Below, one piece after another: positions 24,811 through 32,689 of a stretch of 40,831 nucleotides of DNA; position 1 is the first letter of the stretch; each line of letters starts with the position of its first letter. The notes below the pieces were generated by a model. It was not told where the DNA came from, did not search any database, and was given only the letters and a program-made list of their open reading frames with translations. This DNA is from UKL13-2 sp031368465 (lineage in GTDB: Bacteria > Pseudomonadota > Gammaproteobacteria > Burkholderiales > Usitatibacteraceae): contig JANMNT010000380.1 in assembly GCA_031368465.1 (NCBI GenBank), positions 1 through 40,831 on the forward strand, given 5' to 3'. The translations under genes and the position numbers were made by a program.

Positions 24811-25977
24811 TTGAAGCTAGAATTTTCCAATAGTGAAGTTGCCTTCCAGCATTTAGTACGAGACTTTATCGTCGACCATTTTCCTGTGTCCGCACCATTC
24901 GGCAATACCAAAACTGACATTCAGCGGTGGGCATCAGCATTGAATGAACGGGGCTGGGCGGCCTACCAGTGGCCTGTTGAGTACGGTGGCACTGGTTGGA
25001 GTGTCACAGAGAAGTACATTTGGGAGCGCGAGACCGCCTTGGCGGGGGTGCCCGCGCGATTGGGTGGCATGGGGATGTTTATGCTGGCGCCAATCCTTTA
25101 TACCTATGGCAATATCGAGCAGCGAAGGCGTTTTTTACCGGGTATTCTAGACAATTCTACTAACTGGTGCCAAGGATATTCCGAACCTGATGCGGGCTCG
25201 GATTTGGCTTCACTCCGTACACGTGCGGAACGTCATGGCGATAATTACATCGTCAATGGTACCAAGACTTGGACAAGCTACGCGCATGAGGCGGATTGGA
25301 TTTTTTGCCTTGTTCGAACCGAAAAATGCGCGCGCAATCAAGACGGAATTTCTTTCTTGTTGATTGACATGCGCACACCGGGCATCAGCGTTCAACCAAT
25401 CGTTACGATTGAAGGAAAACATTCTTCGCTGAACTCTGTGTTTTTCACAGACGTTTGTGTGCCGGTTGAAAATCGCATCGGCGACGAGGGGCACGGTTGG
25501 CGCTACGCAAAGGGATTGCTAACGCACGAGCGAACCGGCTTGGCTTACGTGGCCGACTCGATACGACGGCTTAAGCGATTGCGTGACGCGGCGGCAAATG
25601 CGCCGGCCGATTCGACTGGGCGCGACGGCAAGATGTTGGATGATCCGATATTCAGACAAAGGCTCGCCGAAATCGAGATCGAGTTGATGGGTCTTGAGAT
25701 TACTGAATTGAGGACGCTGGCCGAGGTTGTAACCGGAGGCGCGCCAGGGCCGCAATCGTCAATTTTGAAACTCAAAGGCTCCTTGGTGCTCCAGCGCATT
25801 ACGGAATTGTTCGTCGAATGCGCCGGCCCAGCGGCGCTGCCCTACAATCTGGAAGAAGGCGGACTGCGTGAAGATATCAGTACCTATCTTTATGCAAGAG
25901 CGGCGGGCATCGCGGGCGGCACCAATGAAATACAGCGGAATATTATTGCCAAACATGTGTTGCAGTTGCCGACATGA
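24811..25977 (+). CDS. Acyl-CoA dehydrogenase, alpha-type (catalytic) subunit, second copy
   Basis: A 388-residue ACAD parallel to the one at 94-1290. Motifs are WCQGYSEPDAGSDL (119-132), LLTHERTG with the probable base E240, and GGTNEIQ near the C-terminus. It lacks RxxFG and QxxGGxG, so it needs a beta partner; the gene at 15236-16438 is the candidate within the same regulon. The start is TTG 24811: the residues line up with the other alpha subunit and no in-frame ATG lies near. No clear ribosome-binding site precedes it. The stop overlaps the next ATG. Confidence 0.88.
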   Translation: MKLEFSNSEVAFQHLVRDFIVDHFPVSAPFGNTKTDIQRWASALNERGWAAYQWPVEYGGTGWSVTEKYIWERETALAGVPARLGGMGMFMLAPILYTYGNIEQRRRFLPGILDNSTNWCQGYSEPDAGSDLASLRTRAERHGDNYIVNGTKTWTSYAHEADWIFCLVRTEKCARNQDGISFLLIDMRTPGISVQPIVTIEGKHSSLNSVFFTDVCVPVENRIGDEGHGWRYAKGLLTHERTGLAYVADSIRRLKRLRDAAANAPADSTGRDGKMLDDPIFRQRLAEIEIELMGLEITELRTLAEVVTGGAPGPQSSILKLKGSLVLQRITELFVECAGPAALPYNLEEGGLREDISTYLYARAAGIAGGTNEIQRNIIAKHVLQLPT

Positions 25978-26867
25978 CGGCATTTGCAATTGAGACCAAG
26001 GGCGGATGGCACGTTGGTCCTTTTCGGCAACCAACCAATAACTCCCGAGACGAGGCAGGTACCATACACAATGACGCAACGGCGCGCGATCTTGGTTTTC
26101 GCGCCGGTACGATTGCCGGCTCTATCCACATGGAGCAATTCTTGCCATTGTGCGAGTTTGCATTTGGTCCGGACTGGCAACGATGCGGATCCCTTTCGCT
26201 CTATTTCACCAACCCGACTGTTGGTCGTGAACCCGTAAGGGCAAGCATATCCACCACCGAGGTCAACATTGCGGGAGTTCGTCGTCGTCAACTTGCGATG
26301 GCGACTTCGGCCGGTTTGCCGGTGCTTGAGGGCAGTGCTGCGATTGGTGGTAAAGACGTTCATTCAGTTGTACACAATCGCTTGGCAAGGATGAATGCAA
26401 TGTCAGCGCAAAAGCCAAGAATCCTTGCCAATGTCAGCACTGGCTTTGAGGCAACCGGGTTGCCAACAATGGTTATGCAAGAAGATGTCAGCGCAAGACT
26501 TTCGATCATTACCGAACAACGCCCAGAATTTTCGGACGCGGCACGTTTCGGACATGCCGTTGCACCGCTATCAGCGGCGGTTCATGCCATGCGTGTCTTT
26601 GAGTCAACGCTAACTGTCGATCCAGCCAGTTTCGTGGGCATGTTCGGCGCGATTGACTGGCAATTCATCAACGGTCCGGTAATGGTCGACTATCCGTATC
26701 TCGTGAATGGCCAGGTGGTGGCTATCGGTGAATCGCCAAAAACGGAACTGCTCTGGTACCAATGTCACCTGTGTGACCCCGCAACTGGCAAGGACGTTGC
26801 GCGCATGTTGATGCTTTCGCGGCTTCTAAAAAATAGCTCCGCACTTTGGACGGATGCGGCTCAGTGA
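25974..26867 (+). CDS. Hotdog-fold, MaoC-like hydratase candidate
   Basis: A 297-residue protein. Residues 30-56 (TIHNDATARDLGF, then GTIAGS) resemble the active-site helix of MaoC-type (R)-enoyl-CoA hydratases, with H32 as the likely catalytic His. The Asp normally five residues before the His is replaced here by Glu (E27), next to D26. The length suggests a double-hotdog protein with a second, degenerate half. It is translationally coupled to the ACAD alpha gene, so hydration of the enoyl-CoA formed by that dehydrogenase is the natural role (inference). The family call is moderate: the match is confined to one motif. Confidence 0.62.
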   Translation: MTAFAIETKGGWHVGPFRQPTNNSRDEAGTIHNDATARDLGFRAGTIAGSIHMEQFLPLCEFAFGPDWQRCGSLSLYFTNPTVGREPVRASISTTEVNIAGVRRRQLAMATSAGLPVLEGSAAIGGKDVHSVVHNRLARMNAMSAQKPRILANVSTGFEATGLPTMVMQEDVSARLSIITEQRPEFSDAARFGHAVAPLSAAVHAMRVFESTLTVDPASFVGMFGAIDWQFINGPVMVDYPYLVNGQVVAIGESPKTELLWYQCHLCDPATGKDVARMLMLSRLLKNSSALWTDAAQ

Positions 26868-27883
26868 GCCCGATAGCCTTCGGGATTTTTCTGCTGCCAG
26901 TTCCATGTGTCGCGACACATATCTTGCAGGCTTCGCGATGTGTGCCAGCGCAACAACCGTGCCGCCAGGGTGGCGTCGGCAAAATAGTCGGAAATATCGC
27001 CCGCCCTGCGTTCAACAACTCGATATGGGATGGATCTGCCCGACGCGCTCTCGAACGCGGCAATCACCTCAAGCACACTGTGGCCGCGGCCTGATCCCAG
27101 ATTGATCGGCGTTGCACCCGCGGGTAAATCGACCAAGGCGTTCAAGGCGGCAAGATGACCTTCGGCCAGATCCATGACGTGAATGTAGTCACGAATACCG
27201 GTGCCGTCAGGCGTCGGGTAATCGCCGCCAAAAACAGACAACACGGCCAGTTTGCCAACGGCAACCTGCGAAATGTAGGGCATCAAATTATTCGGGATGC
27301 CGGTGGGGTCTTCACCAAGTTGCCCGCTCTCATGGGCGCCGACCGGATTGAAGTAACGAAGCAACGCGACTTTCCAATCTCGATTGGCGGCGCAAACGTC
27401 GGTCAGTATTTGCTCAGCCATCAATTTGCTCGCGCCGTACGGGCTTGACGGGCCGATGGCGGACGACTCAAAAAACTGTGGTTTTCCCGACGCCGCATAG
27501 ACCGTGGCGGAGGAGCTGAAAATAAATCGTGTGACGCCGGCGTGCGACATTGCCTCAATCAAGCGAATGGTGCCGACAACATTGTTGTCGTAATAACGAA
27601 GTGGTTCACGCACCGACTCGCCGACCGCTTTCAGGCCGGCGAAGTGGATGACTGCATCAATTGCGTGGCGGTAAAAAAGTTGCGCCAGACAAGCGCCATC
27701 ACGCACATCGCCATCCACCACGGTTAGTGATTTGTTGGCGAGTTTTTGTACGCGTACCAAAGATTCAATCGAGCTATTGCAAAAATTGTCGATTGCCACA
27801 ACATCAAAGCCGCGCTGCAATAATACAAGGCAAGTGTGTGAGCCAATGTAGCCGGCGGCGCCTGTGACAAGGATGGTGGTCAT
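26861..27883 (-). CDS. galE: UDP-glucose 4-epimerase
   Basis: A 340-residue extended SDR that interconverts UDP-galactose and UDP-glucose, the last Leloir step. It has TGAAGYIGSH (7-16), S124, Y149 and K153 (YGASK), at the same numbers as the E. coli enzyme. ATG 27883 is preceded by AGGA, and its ATGA overlaps the stop of the TetR gene upstream, so the two are co-translated; a longer frame would run into that gene. It completes the galactose pathway but is about 13 kb from galTKM, on the other strand, and lacks the island's operator motif. It may also serve cell-envelope sugar synthesis. Its end overlaps the convergent hotdog gene by 7 nt. Confidence 0.96.
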   Translation of the reverse strand: MTTILVTGAAGYIGSHTCLVLLQRGFDVVAIDNFCNSSIESLVRVQKLANKSLTVVDGDVRDGACLAQLFYRHAIDAVIHFAGLKAVGESVREPLRYYDNNVVGTIRLIEAMSHAGVTRFIFSSSATVYAASGKPQFFESSAIGPSSPYGASKLMAEQILTDVCAANRDWKVALLRYFNPVGAHESGQLGEDPTGIPNNLMPYISQVAVGKLAVLSVFGGDYPTPDGTGIRDYIHVMDLAEGHLAALNALVDLPAGATPINLGSGRGHSVLEVIAAFESASGRSIPYRVVERRAGDISDYFADATLAARLLRWHTSRSLQDMCRDTWNWQQKNPEGYRAH

Positions 27884-28539
27884 TTTTTCCTGGCGGCTGT
27901 TTTCGCCGGCGTGGTTTTGGACTGCGTCGAGCACAATGCCGCCAGTGATTTGAGCATTGCCTGTTTGACGCCCGCGAGTATCGCCGCGTCGCAATTTGGA
28001 CCCGCCATCGCGTGTTGCGCGCCTGACAGTTGAATCAACAGCAAGTGGGCGAACGATTCCGCCTCGGCGGGCGAACCGGCGATACCCCGCACAATCGGGA
28101 TGAACAGGTCGGTTCGCGCACGATCAACCGCGGCAACCGCGTTGGCCGCAAAACTGTCGCGTCGTGCAAAGCCGCGCAGCGCAAATTCGACCTTCAGGCG
28201 TTTTAGTTCCGGCCCGCTGTCGGTCAAAACAGCGTCAAGCACCCGCGCATAAGCATCAACCGGATCAACGGTCGTGTGTTGATAGGCTTCGACCCAGCGC
28301 AGTTGTTGGTCGCGCCAATGTTCAATAAATGCCGCGACAAACGCGGGATGATCGGCAAAGTGCCAATAAAAACTGCCCCTTGTCACACCCAGACGCTTCG
28401 ACAGGGGCAAAACACGAATGCCCGTAAAGCCGTCTTCGGCGATGGCAACGGCTGCCGCTTTCAGCCACGAGATCTTATCGAGCTGCGTGGGTTCAGCGAC
28501 CCTGACAGCCGGCGTGGCTTTGGCGGGTTTCGGACTCAT
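27880..28539 (-). CDS. TetR-family regulator (second)
   Basis: A 219-residue regulator with the helix-turn-helix at about 43-62 (VLPLSKRLGVTRGSFYWHF) and an Ala/Lys-rich C-terminal tail. The sequence is unlike the other TetR protein in the window outside the DNA-binding domain. It is divergent from the IorAB-type genes, and the gap contains two palindromes that are plausible operators. It is co-translated with galE. Control of the molybdoenzyme operon is the simplest reading; coupling to galE may be incidental. Confidence 0.9.
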   Translation of the reverse strand: MSPKPAKATPAVRVAEPTQLDKISWLKAAAVAIAEDGFTGIRVLPLSKRLGVTRGSFYWHFADHPAFVAAFIEHWRDQQLRWVEAYQHTTVDPVDAYARVLDAVLTDSGPELKRLKVEFALRGFARRDSFAANAVAAVDRARTDLFIPIVRGIAGSPAEAESFAHLLLIQLSGAQHAMAGPNCDAAILAGVKQAMLKSLAALCSTQSKTTPAKTAARKK

Positions 28540-28610
28540 CGGTAGTCTTTTCCGGCGGGACGGAATGTTGCCATTGGATCTCTCGGTAGGGTTTACACGT
28601 CAGTTTGGCG

Positions 28611-28642
28611 GTAAATGTCATTTACACAATACATGAGTGTAT
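28611..28642. promoter_or_regulatory. Two adjacent palindromes in the TetR2 / iorA-like gap
   Basis: GTAAATGTCATTTAC (28611-28625) is a perfect inverted repeat with 6-bp arms and 3-nt spacer, and ATACATGAGTGTAT (28629-28642) one with 5-bp arms and 4-nt spacer. They lie 72-103 nt upstream of the TetR2 start, within the 252-nt divergent gap. A TTTACAC direct repeat (28592 and 28621) is also present. They are likely operators of the second TetR protein and differ from the 20-bp motif of the island. Confidence 0.5.
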
Positions 28643-28791
28643 GGATTTTTGCACGAACCTGGCACAATTTTGTATTTCCTTCGGGAACCGCTGGCAACCA
28701 GGCCGAAATCATGTGGTTTCTGGCGTAGAATTTCCCCAGTCCCACAAGCCGCCGCTATCCCGTGGCCGCACGCTTTTTCTACGGAGTTTTT

Positions 28792-29298
28792 ATGGCTATT
28801 TTTACCGTCAATGGCGAACGAATTTCAACCAATGTTGATCCGTCGACGCCGCTACTTTGGTTTTTACGCGATAACTTGCAGTTGACCGGCACCAAATTTG
28901 GTTGCGGCATGGCGCTCTGTGGTGCATGTACCGTTCACGTCAACGGTGAGCCGATGCGGTCGTGTTCGACGCCGATTTCCGCCATCGAGGGCAAACGCGT
29001 GACGACGATCGAAGTTGTTGGTAAATCGCCGATTGGCAAAAAAGTGCAGGACGCATGGCTGTCGGAAGATGTGGTGCAGTGCGGCTATTGCCAGTCCGGC
29101 CAGATCATGTCGGCGACGGCGTTGCTGACCAAGAACAAGGCGCCGACCGATGCCGACATTGATGCGGCGATGAGCGGCAATGTTTGTCGTTGCGGGACCT
29201 ACAACCGCGTTCGCGCCGCCATCAAGGTGGCTGCCGGAGGCAAAGCGGCGGGTGGCAAAGCAGCACCGGTTACGGCCAAAAAAGCGGCGAAGGCATAG
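28792..29298 (+). CDS. [2Fe-2S] subunit of an IorAB-type molybdenum hydroxylase
   Basis: A 168-residue electron-transfer subunit. The plant-type cluster uses C38, C43, C46 and C58; the second cluster uses C97, C100, C132 and C134 (CGYC and CRC). It resembles the small subunit of isoquinoline 1-oxidoreductase (IorA) and of related aldehyde dehydrogenases. An unusual Ala/Lys/Gly-rich tail covers about 146-168. ATG 28792 has GGAG 8 nt upstream. The large subunit follows after 9 nt. It has no signal of its own and would be carried by the partner's Tat signal. Confidence 0.92.
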   Translation: MAIFTVNGERISTNVDPSTPLLWFLRDNLQLTGTKFGCGMALCGACTVHVNGEPMRSCSTPISAIEGKRVTTIEVVGKSPIGKKVQDAWLSEDVVQCGYCQSGQIMSATALLTKNKAPTDADIDAAMSGNVCRCGTYNRVRAAIKVAAGGKAAGGKAAPVTAKKAAKA

Positions 29299-29307
29299 GG
29301 GCGGATC

Positions 29308-31491
29308 ATGGAAAAATTATTTGCAACATCAAAAGCACGCAAGCCATCCCGCCGGGATTTTCTCAAAGCCGGTGCGGCAACCAGCGGTGGGCTCGTCATT
29401 GGCTTTAACCTGAGCATCGGCAACAAGCTTGCGCTGGCGCAGGCGCCGCAGGCACCAAACCTGAATCAGCCAAACGCATTTCTGCGGATTGCGCGTGACG
29501 GTTCGGTGACGGTTCAAGTCAAGCATCTTGAATTTGGTCAGGGTGTGTTGACCTCGTTGCCAATGTTGGTGGCGGAGGAGCTTGAATGTGACTGGAGCAA
29601 GGTTCGCGCCGAATTGGCGCCGGCCGCACCCGTCTATGCACACACCGGATTTGGCATGCAAATGACCGGCGGCTCATCATCGGTGAGTAACTCATGGGAT
29701 CAATTGCGAACTGTGGGTGCCATGGCGCGCATGATGTTGGTAAGCGCGGCGGCAAATCGTTGGAAGGTCAGTGCGGGTAAATGCCGTGCCGTCAATGGTG
29801 CTGTCATCGGCCCTGCCGGGCAAAAGGCAAACTACGGTGATCTGGCTGATGACGCGGCCAAACTGCCCGCGCCGGACAAGATTGTGTTTCAACCGGCAAA
29901 AGATTTCACTGTCATTGGCAAGGGGACGCGTCGTATTGACGCGCCGGCAAAGGTCAACGGCACCGCCAGATTTGGCATCGACATGACGGCCAAACAGATT
30001 CCAAATCTGCATACGGCGGTGGTCGCGAGGGCACCAATTTTTGGTGCGCGGGTCAAGAAATTTGATGCAGCAAAGGTCAACGGTATCCCGGGTGTCACAC
30101 ACGTTGTGCAACTCGACGGTGGCGTGGCGGTGGTCGCCAAATCATTCTGGGCGGCCAAGACAGGCCGTGATGCGCTGCAGATTGAATGGGATCTCGAGCC
30201 CGGTAGCAAGGCCGACTCGGCGACGCTTTCAAAGAGCTATCGTGAAACCGCCAAGATGCCCGGATTGGTGGCCAAAAAAGGCAACCCCGATGCGCTCAAG
30301 GGGGCGGCGAAGACATTGGTCGCCGAGTTCGAGATGCCCTATCTGTCGCATTCAGCCATGGAGCCGTTAAGCTGTACCGCCTCCATTACCGGCGACAAGT
30401 GCGAGTTGTGGGTGGGTTCGCAATTGCAAACGCTTGATGTTGTGGCCGCTGCAAAGGTCGCCGGTGTGCCACCGCAAAACGTCACGCTAAATACCATGCT
30501 CACCGGTGGCGGATTCGGCCGCCGGACAAACCTGGGTTCGGACTATGTGGTCGAGGCGGTTGAGATCGCGAAAAAAGCCGGTGTGCCGGTCAAGACAGTT
30601 TGGACGCGTGAAGACGATATGAAGGGCGGCTCGTATCGGCCGATGTATGTGCATCGTATCGAGGCCGGGCTTGATGCGCAGAATAAAATTGCAGCGTGGA
30701 ATCACACCATCGTCGGTCAGTCGTTGGTTGCGGGCACCGTATTTGAAGGCGCGTTCATCAAAGATGGCGTTGATGCCACCAGTGTTGAAGGCGTTGCCGA
30801 TACGCCGTATGACATTGCCAACATGCATACGACGTCGCACACCACCAAGACCGGTGTACCGGTGTTGTTTTGGCGCTCGGTGGGTCACTCGCATACGGCG
30901 TACGCGATGGAAACCACAATGGACGACCTCGCCAAGTTGGCGGGGCAGGATCCGGTTGTATTCCGACGCGCCTATCTTGGCAAAAACGCCAAGGTGCTTA
31001 AGACGCTCAACCTGGCGGTGGAAAAAGCCGGTTGGGGATCGGCGTTGCCAAAAGGCCGCGCACGCGGGGTTGCCGTGCATGAATCATTTGGCTCGGTGGT
31101 CGCGCACGTTTCGGAAGTTTCGATGGAAGCCGGCACGCTCAAGATACACCGCATTGTTTCAGCAATCGACTGTGGCTTGGTGGTTAATCCGTTGACCGTC
31201 ACGGCGCAGGTTGAAAGTGCGGTGGTATTCGGCCTGTCGGCGGCGCTCTACGGCAAAATTTCACTGAAGGATGGCGTTGTCGAACAGTCCAACTTCCATG
31301 ATTACCCGCTGCTGCGCATGGGTGAAATGCCACGCATGGAGGTGCATTTTGTCGAAGGCGGCGCCGCGCCGACCGGTGTCGGCGAACCGGGCCTGCCGCC
31401 GATTGCACCGGCGGTGTCAAACGCAATTTTTGCGCTGACCGGCAAACGCTTGCGCATGTTGCCTTTTGACATGGCGGCACTCAAGGCTTGA
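29308..31491 (+). CDS. Molybdopterin-binding large subunit, IorB-type, Tat-exported
   Basis: A 727-residue catalytic subunit of the xanthine-oxidase family that hydroxylates N-heterocycles or oxidises aldehydes with water as oxygen donor. A Tat signal SRRDFLK (14-20) precedes a hydrophobic stretch ending near ALAQA (45). The catalytic Glu is E693 in GVGEPGLPP. The missing FAD subunit and the Tat signal match IorB-type enzymes that pass electrons to cytochromes in the periplasm; no cytochrome gene is visible here. XdhC and MocA downstream supply the sulfurated, cytosine-bearing cofactor. Substrate unknown. Confidence 0.9.
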   Translation: MEKLFATSKARKPSRRDFLKAGAATSGGLVIGFNLSIGNKLALAQAPQAPNLNQPNAFLRIARDGSVTVQVKHLEFGQGVLTSLPMLVAEELECDWSKVRAELAPAAPVYAHTGFGMQMTGGSSSVSNSWDQLRTVGAMARMMLVSAAANRWKVSAGKCRAVNGAVIGPAGQKANYGDLADDAAKLPAPDKIVFQPAKDFTVIGKGTRRIDAPAKVNGTARFGIDMTAKQIPNLHTAVVARAPIFGARVKKFDAAKVNGIPGVTHVVQLDGGVAVVAKSFWAAKTGRDALQIEWDLEPGSKADSATLSKSYRETAKMPGLVAKKGNPDALKGAAKTLVAEFEMPYLSHSAMEPLSCTASITGDKCELWVGSQLQTLDVVAAAKVAGVPPQNVTLNTMLTGGGFGRRTNLGSDYVVEAVEIAKKAGVPVKTVWTREDDMKGGSYRPMYVHRIEAGLDAQNKIAAWNHTIVGQSLVAGTVFEGAFIKDGVDATSVEGVADTPYDIANMHTTSHTTKTGVPVLFWRSVGHSHTAYAMETTMDDLAKLAGQDPVVFRRAYLGKNAKVLKTLNLAVEKAGWGSALPKGRARGVAVHESFGSVVAHVSEVSMEAGTLKIHRIVSAIDCGLVVNPLTVTAQVESAVVFGLSAALYGKISLKDGVVEQSNFHDYPLLRMGEMPRMEVHFVEGGAAPTGVGEPGLPPIAPAVSNAIFALTGKRLRMLPFDMAALKA

Positions 31492-31540
31492 TCAGACGCG
31501 GGTTGGCCTGAAGCGTTTCTGTTCTCTGTTTGACGCCGAT

Positions 31541-31633
31541 CGCCCGACAACGTGTGTATGTCGGGCGGTCTCGCCAATCCACGAGGTGGATTGTTTGGCA
31601 AGTTGGCGCTGCACGCCGGCAACCAAGGCCGGC
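31541..31633. other. Series of three hairpins after the molybdoenzyme genes
   Basis: Hairpin 1 has 9-bp perfect arms CGCCCGACA/TGTCGGGCG (31541-31567). Hairpin 2 has 8-bp arms CAATCCAC/GTGGATTG with a GAG loop (31575-31593). Hairpin 3 pairs GCCGGC with GCCGGC (31615-31633). None has a U-tract. They fill most of the 235-nt gap before the lipoprotein hydrolase gene and may terminate, stabilise or process the iorAB-like transcript. No known RNA family is recognised. Confidence 0.5.
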
Positions 31634-31726
31634 ATTTGTGACACCAGTTCAATTGCGCGGAAACCAAAATCAACCCACTTAGTCTGACTTTTTTCGCGTG
31701 ATTTTTGTTATTGGATCAAAAAAACG

Positions 31727-32593
31727 ATGTTGAAGCCCATGCTTTCACGATTGATACTGGTGCTGATGCTGGTCGGAGCCGGCGGATGCGCCTATGTCGA
31801 TTCCAAACAAGGTGACTGGATATTTCGCCCGACCGAAGCAACCTGGTGGGGAAGCCGCCCGCTACCGGCCACGTTTGTTGAACACACCATTCCGGTGGGT
31901 GGCAATGGAGAAAACATCCACGCCTGGTGGGCACCGGTGGAAAATCCGAATGCACCGGTATTGTTATACCTGCATGGTGCACGTTGGAACCTGACGGGAA
32001 GCGCCACGCGCATCCCGCGTTGGAACACGATGGGGTTTGCCGTTCTGGCGATTGACTACCGTGGTTTTGGCAAGTCGTCACTGCGTACACCGACCGAGCA
32101 ATCGTCATACGAAGATGCCGAGGCGGCGTGGGCGTACATCGACAAGATTGCGCCGAATCGTAAAAAATTTATTTTTGGCCATTCGTTGGGTGGCGCCATG
32201 GCGACGCATCTCGCGATCAAGGATGCCAGCGCCAGCGGGCTCATTCTGGAGGCGACATTCACCAATATTCCCGAGATGTTGAAAGCCACTGCGTTCGGCT
32301 TTTTGCCGGTCGGCGGATTGATCACCCAGCGATTCGACAACCTCGAGCGGATTGACGACGTCAAGGTGCCGATCTTGATCGCACACGGCACGGACGATTC
32401 GATTGTGCCGTTCGCCATGAGTGAAAAACTGTTTGCCGCCGCGACCGCGAGCAAACGTTTTTTCAAAGCCGAAGGCGGCTCGCATCACAATCTCACGTCG
32501 CGTTTTTTTGACGACTACGCCAACGCCGTGGTGGATCATTTTGGTCTGCGCCTGGCCGCCGCTTCTGCGCAGACGTTGGGTGCGGCAAAATGA
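31727..32593 (+). CDS. Alpha/beta hydrolase, predicted lipoprotein
   Basis: A 288-residue hydrolase of the small serine-hydrolase (ABHD13/YfhR-like) type. A short hydrophobic N-terminus ends in the lipobox LVGAGGC, predicting lipidation of C21. The nucleophile is S153 in GHSLGG, the acid D224 in HGTDDSIVP, and the base H253/H254 in GSHHN. An ATG 12 nt later (31739) is an alternative start. It lies between the molybdoenzyme genes and xdhC on the same strand, perhaps as part of the operon. The substrate is not evident. Confidence 0.85.
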   Translation: MLKPMLSRLILVLMLVGAGGCAYVDSKQGDWIFRPTEATWWGSRPLPATFVEHTIPVGGNGENIHAWWAPVENPNAPVLLYLHGARWNLTGSATRIPRWNTMGFAVLAIDYRGFGKSSLRTPTEQSSYEDAEAAWAYIDKIAPNRKKFIFGHSLGGAMATHLAIKDASASGLILEATFTNIPEMLKATAFGFLPVGGLITQRFDNLERIDDVKVPILIAHGTDDSIVPFAMSEKLFAAATASKRFFKAEGGSHHNLTSRFFDDYANAVVDHFGLRLAAASAQTLGAAK

Positions 32594-32647
32594 AACGAAA
32601 GTGCAAAGAGGGCGCTCGTTTCCAGCCAAAAATGGCTGAAGAGCGCC
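32592..32647 (+). other. Hairpin with alternative pairing between hydrolase and xdhC genes
   Basis: GGCGCTC (32611-32617) pairs with GAGCGCC (32641-32647), and inside it CAGCCA (32623-32628) pairs with TGGCTG (32633-32638) around an AAAA loop. A competing stem can form between GAAACGA (32592-32598) and TCGTTTC (32616-32622), which shares two bases with the first. Mutually exclusive stems are the layout of attenuators, but there is no U-tract and no known motif. Confidence 0.5.
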
Positions 32648-32689
32648 GTCCTTATTGCCGTTTCACAAAATGGTTTGACCGGGTCGATC

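Noticed and set aside
27884..27994. 37-residue N-terminal extension of GalE
   Set aside because: It would lie wholly inside the TetR2 gene. MTTILVTGAAGYIGS is the standard GalE N-terminus and has an AGGA site.
28661..28677. Sigma54-like promoter (TGGCAC ... TTGTAT) before the iorA-like gene
   Set aside because: The -24 element fits, but the -12 element lacks the required GC at the correct spacing.
31541..31593. CRISPR-like repeat array in the hairpin cluster
   Set aside because: The three stems differ in sequence and there is no repeat-spacer periodicity or cas gene.
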